The position numbers and the translations under genes were made by a program. This document shows, piece by piece, positions 23,019-24,643 of a stretch of 24,643 bases of DNA. The stretch is taken from the IMG/VR virus record IMGVR_UViG_3300025163_000014, positions 1 to 24,643 of that record; one strand, 5' to 3'. Source of the DNA: a virus. How positions within the stretch are numbered: position 1 is the first letter of the stretch; each line of letters opens with the position of its first letter. The notes below the pieces were generated by a model. The model was given only the letters and a program-made list of their open reading frames with translations. It ran no database searches and was not told the DNA's origin.

Positions 23019-24237
23019 TCGGGAAATCCTCATAAATACAGTCATCAAAAAAATTGGATTGCTTTATAATCCCTGACAGTGCATATCTGAGCGCATCAAT
23101 ACAGTGATTATGTTTATCTTCGATCAATGGCAAAATATCATTAGTTTGTTTATCAATCTTGTACGAATAAAGTCTGAACTCCTCCGCTGTGTGTTTACAC
23201 CTTTCGTGGATTACGATCCTGTCGAACCCTTTGATAACAGCAATACCGTCCTCTATGCTGCCATGCCATTTAGGCGCTGCCTCGCAGTTAATTCCTCTGC
23301 GGCGCAAATGACTGATTGTTTCGGGGCGTGAATTATCTGCTTTAATAGGCCATTTATCTACCCCAGGGACTCGTTTTGTAAGATAATCAACGATATCATC
23401 CAGTTCGATGCCAATTCCCCATGCCTCATTGTCTATATACAGAATGTTATTTTGAATAAAACACCTGATTAACGCCAAAGGGTCTTGAGAAAAACCAAAA
23501 TCTAACCCATAATAAAACCTTGTCTCAGGTATAGGGGCGTCAAACGTGCTAATTTCGAATTTGCCTCTAAAAATAACGGCATCGCTAATTTGCCTGCAAA
23601 ACCCTTCCCATACATGCTGATACGCTTCAGGGTCTGTTTTGAGCATATACAGTCTTTCTTTGTCCAATACATCAGGGAAAAATGGATTATCCTGCCATCC
23701 AACTTTTTCTATAATTGAATTGGGAGGAGTATTTACAATAAACCTTTGATAAGTGGGGTCATTTTCTTCCTGGGGGTTAAAACTAATCCAAATTTCAGAG
23801 TTTTCGCTCCGGATTGTAGGGATCAATATCTCCCACGAATTTTCCGATATTGTTTGAGCTTCCTCAACCCAACAGATGTCTATACCCTCGGTCGATTTTA
23901 TTTCCTGTATTGACCTCTGGAGCCCCTTAAAAATAAACTGTGCGCCTGCTTTCGAAGTAATTTCCGTGCGTGTAACATTAAACCAGTCTGACAATCCCAT
24001 ACTATTGATTTTATCAACCAATAACCTATGCACCGAATCGGCAATTGAACTTTGAAACTCTCTGGTGCATAAGATACGCAAACCCTCGCAATATGCCTTT
24101 GCTATCAATGCCATTGCAAAAGAGTTACTTTTAGCGCCACCTCGACCTCCGTAATAAACCTTATAACGGGCAGGCATAAATAACCCATCAAACTTTTCAG
24201 GAAGTTCGATTAGGATTTCTTTTTTTGCTTTTCCCAA
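23011..24237 (-). CDS. terL: Terminase large subunit (PBSX-type)
   Basis: A 408-residue ATPase-nuclease that cuts phage DNA and pumps it into the capsid through the portal. Walker A is GGRGGAKS at 30-37. Walker B is IDICWVEEA at 119-127, with E125/E126 as the catalytic acid. The nuclease half carries YGLDFGFSQDP (D246), KADNSRPETI (D301) and NHCIDALRYAL (D381), a set of acidic residues as expected for an RNase H-type nuclease. The order and spacing match the PBSX/Terminase_3 family. The start is TTG at 24237 with AAGG 7 nt upstream and a 41-nt overlap with the small-subunit gene, so the two subunits are probably co-translated. Confidence 0.95.
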   Translation of the reverse strand: MGKAKKEILIELPEKFDGLFMPARYKVYYGGRGGAKSNSFAMALIAKAYCEGLRILCTREFQSSIADSVHRLLVDKINSMGLSDWFNVTRTEITSKAGAQFIFKGLQRSIQEIKSTEGIDICWVEEAQTISENSWEILIPTIRSENSEIWISFNPQEENDPTYQRFIVNTPPNSIIEKVGWQDNPFFPDVLDKERLYMLKTDPEAYQHVWEGFCRQISDAVIFRGKFEISTFDAPIPETRFYYGLDFGFSQDPLALIRCFIQNNILYIDNEAWGIGIELDDIVDYLTKRVPGVDKWPIKADNSRPETISHLRRRGINCEAAPKWHGSIEDGIAVIKGFDRIVIHERCKHTAEEFRLYSYKIDKQTNDILPLIEDKHNHCIDALRYALSGIIKQSNFFDDCIYEDFPNA

Positions 24238-24625
24238 AGATTACCTTAAGTTTTGGGGGCATGGCCACAGTATGCTCATTGTCCGACCTGTCACGCCATC
24301 CATGCATATTCATCATGGCACGCCATGCAAAACTGGCATTATACCGATTCTGCAAAGCGTTTGTTATTATCATTTCCATTTGCAGTTGTTTTGCAGTTCT
24401 GTACGCTTTTTTAAATTCCGGGTGTTTTTTCGCCCATTCCAGCATCGTATCAATGTGCACACCAATTTCCCTTGCAAACGCCGAAATGTAGATAGGATCA
24501 CGCGCCTTACCTTTTTCGTCAACCGCAGGCTTATCAAAATAATCAATCATTTGATCACAGTATTTTGGATCATATTTTGACGGTCTGCCTCCCTTTTTTT
24601 TAGGTATACCTTTAATATTGCTCAT
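24197..24625 (-). CDS. terS: Terminase small subunit
   Basis: A 142-residue protein that recognises phage DNA for packaging. The N-terminus is basic (KGIPKKKGGRPSKYD). A helix-turn-helix at about 47-66 reads YISAFAREIGVHIDTMLEWAK, followed by a helical oligomerisation region (FKKAYRTAKQLQMEMIITNALQNRY). The C-terminus is basic (IFGKSKKRNPNRTS). Size, order and overlap with the large subunit agree. The ATG at 24625 has no visible Shine-Dalgarno sequence in the 18 nt left before the window edge. Confidence 0.9.
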   Translation of the reverse strand: MSNIKGIPKKKGGRPSKYDPKYCDQMIDYFDKPAVDEKGKARDPIYISAFAREIGVHIDTMLEWAKKHPEFKKAYRTAKQLQMEMIITNALQNRYNASFAWRAMMNMHGWRDRSDNEHTVAMPPKLKVIFGKSKKRNPNRTS

Positions 24626-24633
24626 AATATTAT

Positions 24634-24639
24634 ATTATA
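24634..24639 (-). promoter_or_regulatory. Possible -10 element just before the small terminase gene
   Basis: TATAAT on the minus strand ends 8 nt before the ATG at 24625. If used, transcription would start about at the ATG and give a near-leaderless message, consistent with the missing ribosome site. The -35 region is outside the window, and the sequence is AT-rich, so chance matches are likely. Confidence 0.25.
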
Positions 24640-24643
24640 AAGC

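Noticed and set aside
1-24643. Search for integrase, repressor, tape-measure, tail-tube, lysis genes, tRNAs and att-like direct repeats at the ends
   Set aside because: None found; every sizeable stretch is filled by the minus-strand genes listed, so prophage status and integration cannot be judged.

Overview
The window is a continuous stretch of the virion-structure module of a double-stranded DNA tailed phage or prophage. All 24 genes lie on the minus strand, so transcription runs from the right edge to the left edge. Genes are packed with 0-130 nt gaps or short overlaps, and most have a Shine-Dalgarno sequence of the AAGGAG/GGAG type, which points to a bacterial host. No host gene, integrase, att site, tRNA or CRISPR is present. 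The sequence therefore cannot separate free phage from prophage, and it does not identify the host. Base composition leans towards AT throughout.

Layout in transcription order. (1) Packaging: small terminase (24625-24197) and PBSX-type large terminase (24237-23011). (2) A tightly coupled group: an unrecognised protein (23018-22260), a small membrane protein (22260-21979), a zinc-binding protein with a canonical C2H2 finger (21986-21579) and a P22-like portal (21586-19592). (3) Capsid assembly: an FmdB-like zinc-ribbon protein, a scaffolding protein, the major capsid protein and two small beta-rich proteins, probably decoration or fibre proteins (19571-16381). (4) Head-to-tail adaptor and neck genes (16301-14689). 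(5) A variable-looking cassette: a seven-repeat RCC1-type beta-propeller, two tandem paralogues and a small beta-rich protein (14689-11980). (6) A larger neck or tail protein (11962-10700) and a GNAT-like small protein (10687-10256). (7) Two paralogous proteins with C-terminal glycine-rich membrane-like segments that share an exactly identical 100-bp block (10253-8381), and a protein with an internal repeat (8368-7433). (8) A giant open frame from 7392 to the left edge (at least 2464 codons, no stop) that reads as a polyvalent protein. It carries an adenine-specific DNA methyltransferase, a ParB-like domain, a RadC/JAB domain followed by an apparently decayed JAB copy, and two different zincin-type metallopeptidase motifs.

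Functional reading. The P22-like portal, adaptor, scaffold and capsid set, with no tape-measure or tail-tube gene between neck and left edge, fits a short-tailed (podovirus-like) particle. The last four genes sit where P22 and T7 encode proteins ejected into the cell with the DNA. The giant polyvalent protein is most simply explained as a virion-packaged multi-enzyme that enters the cell to protect the incoming genome and disarm defences; this role is inference from gene order and domain families. The most notable items are the giant polyvalent protein and its duplicated domains and motifs, the 100-bp perfect repeat in two otherwise diverged paralogues, the eukaryote-style C2H2 finger beside the portal, the RCC1 propeller in the tail region, and several strong RNA hairpins around the capsid genes. 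No intergenic stretch exceeds about 130 bases.
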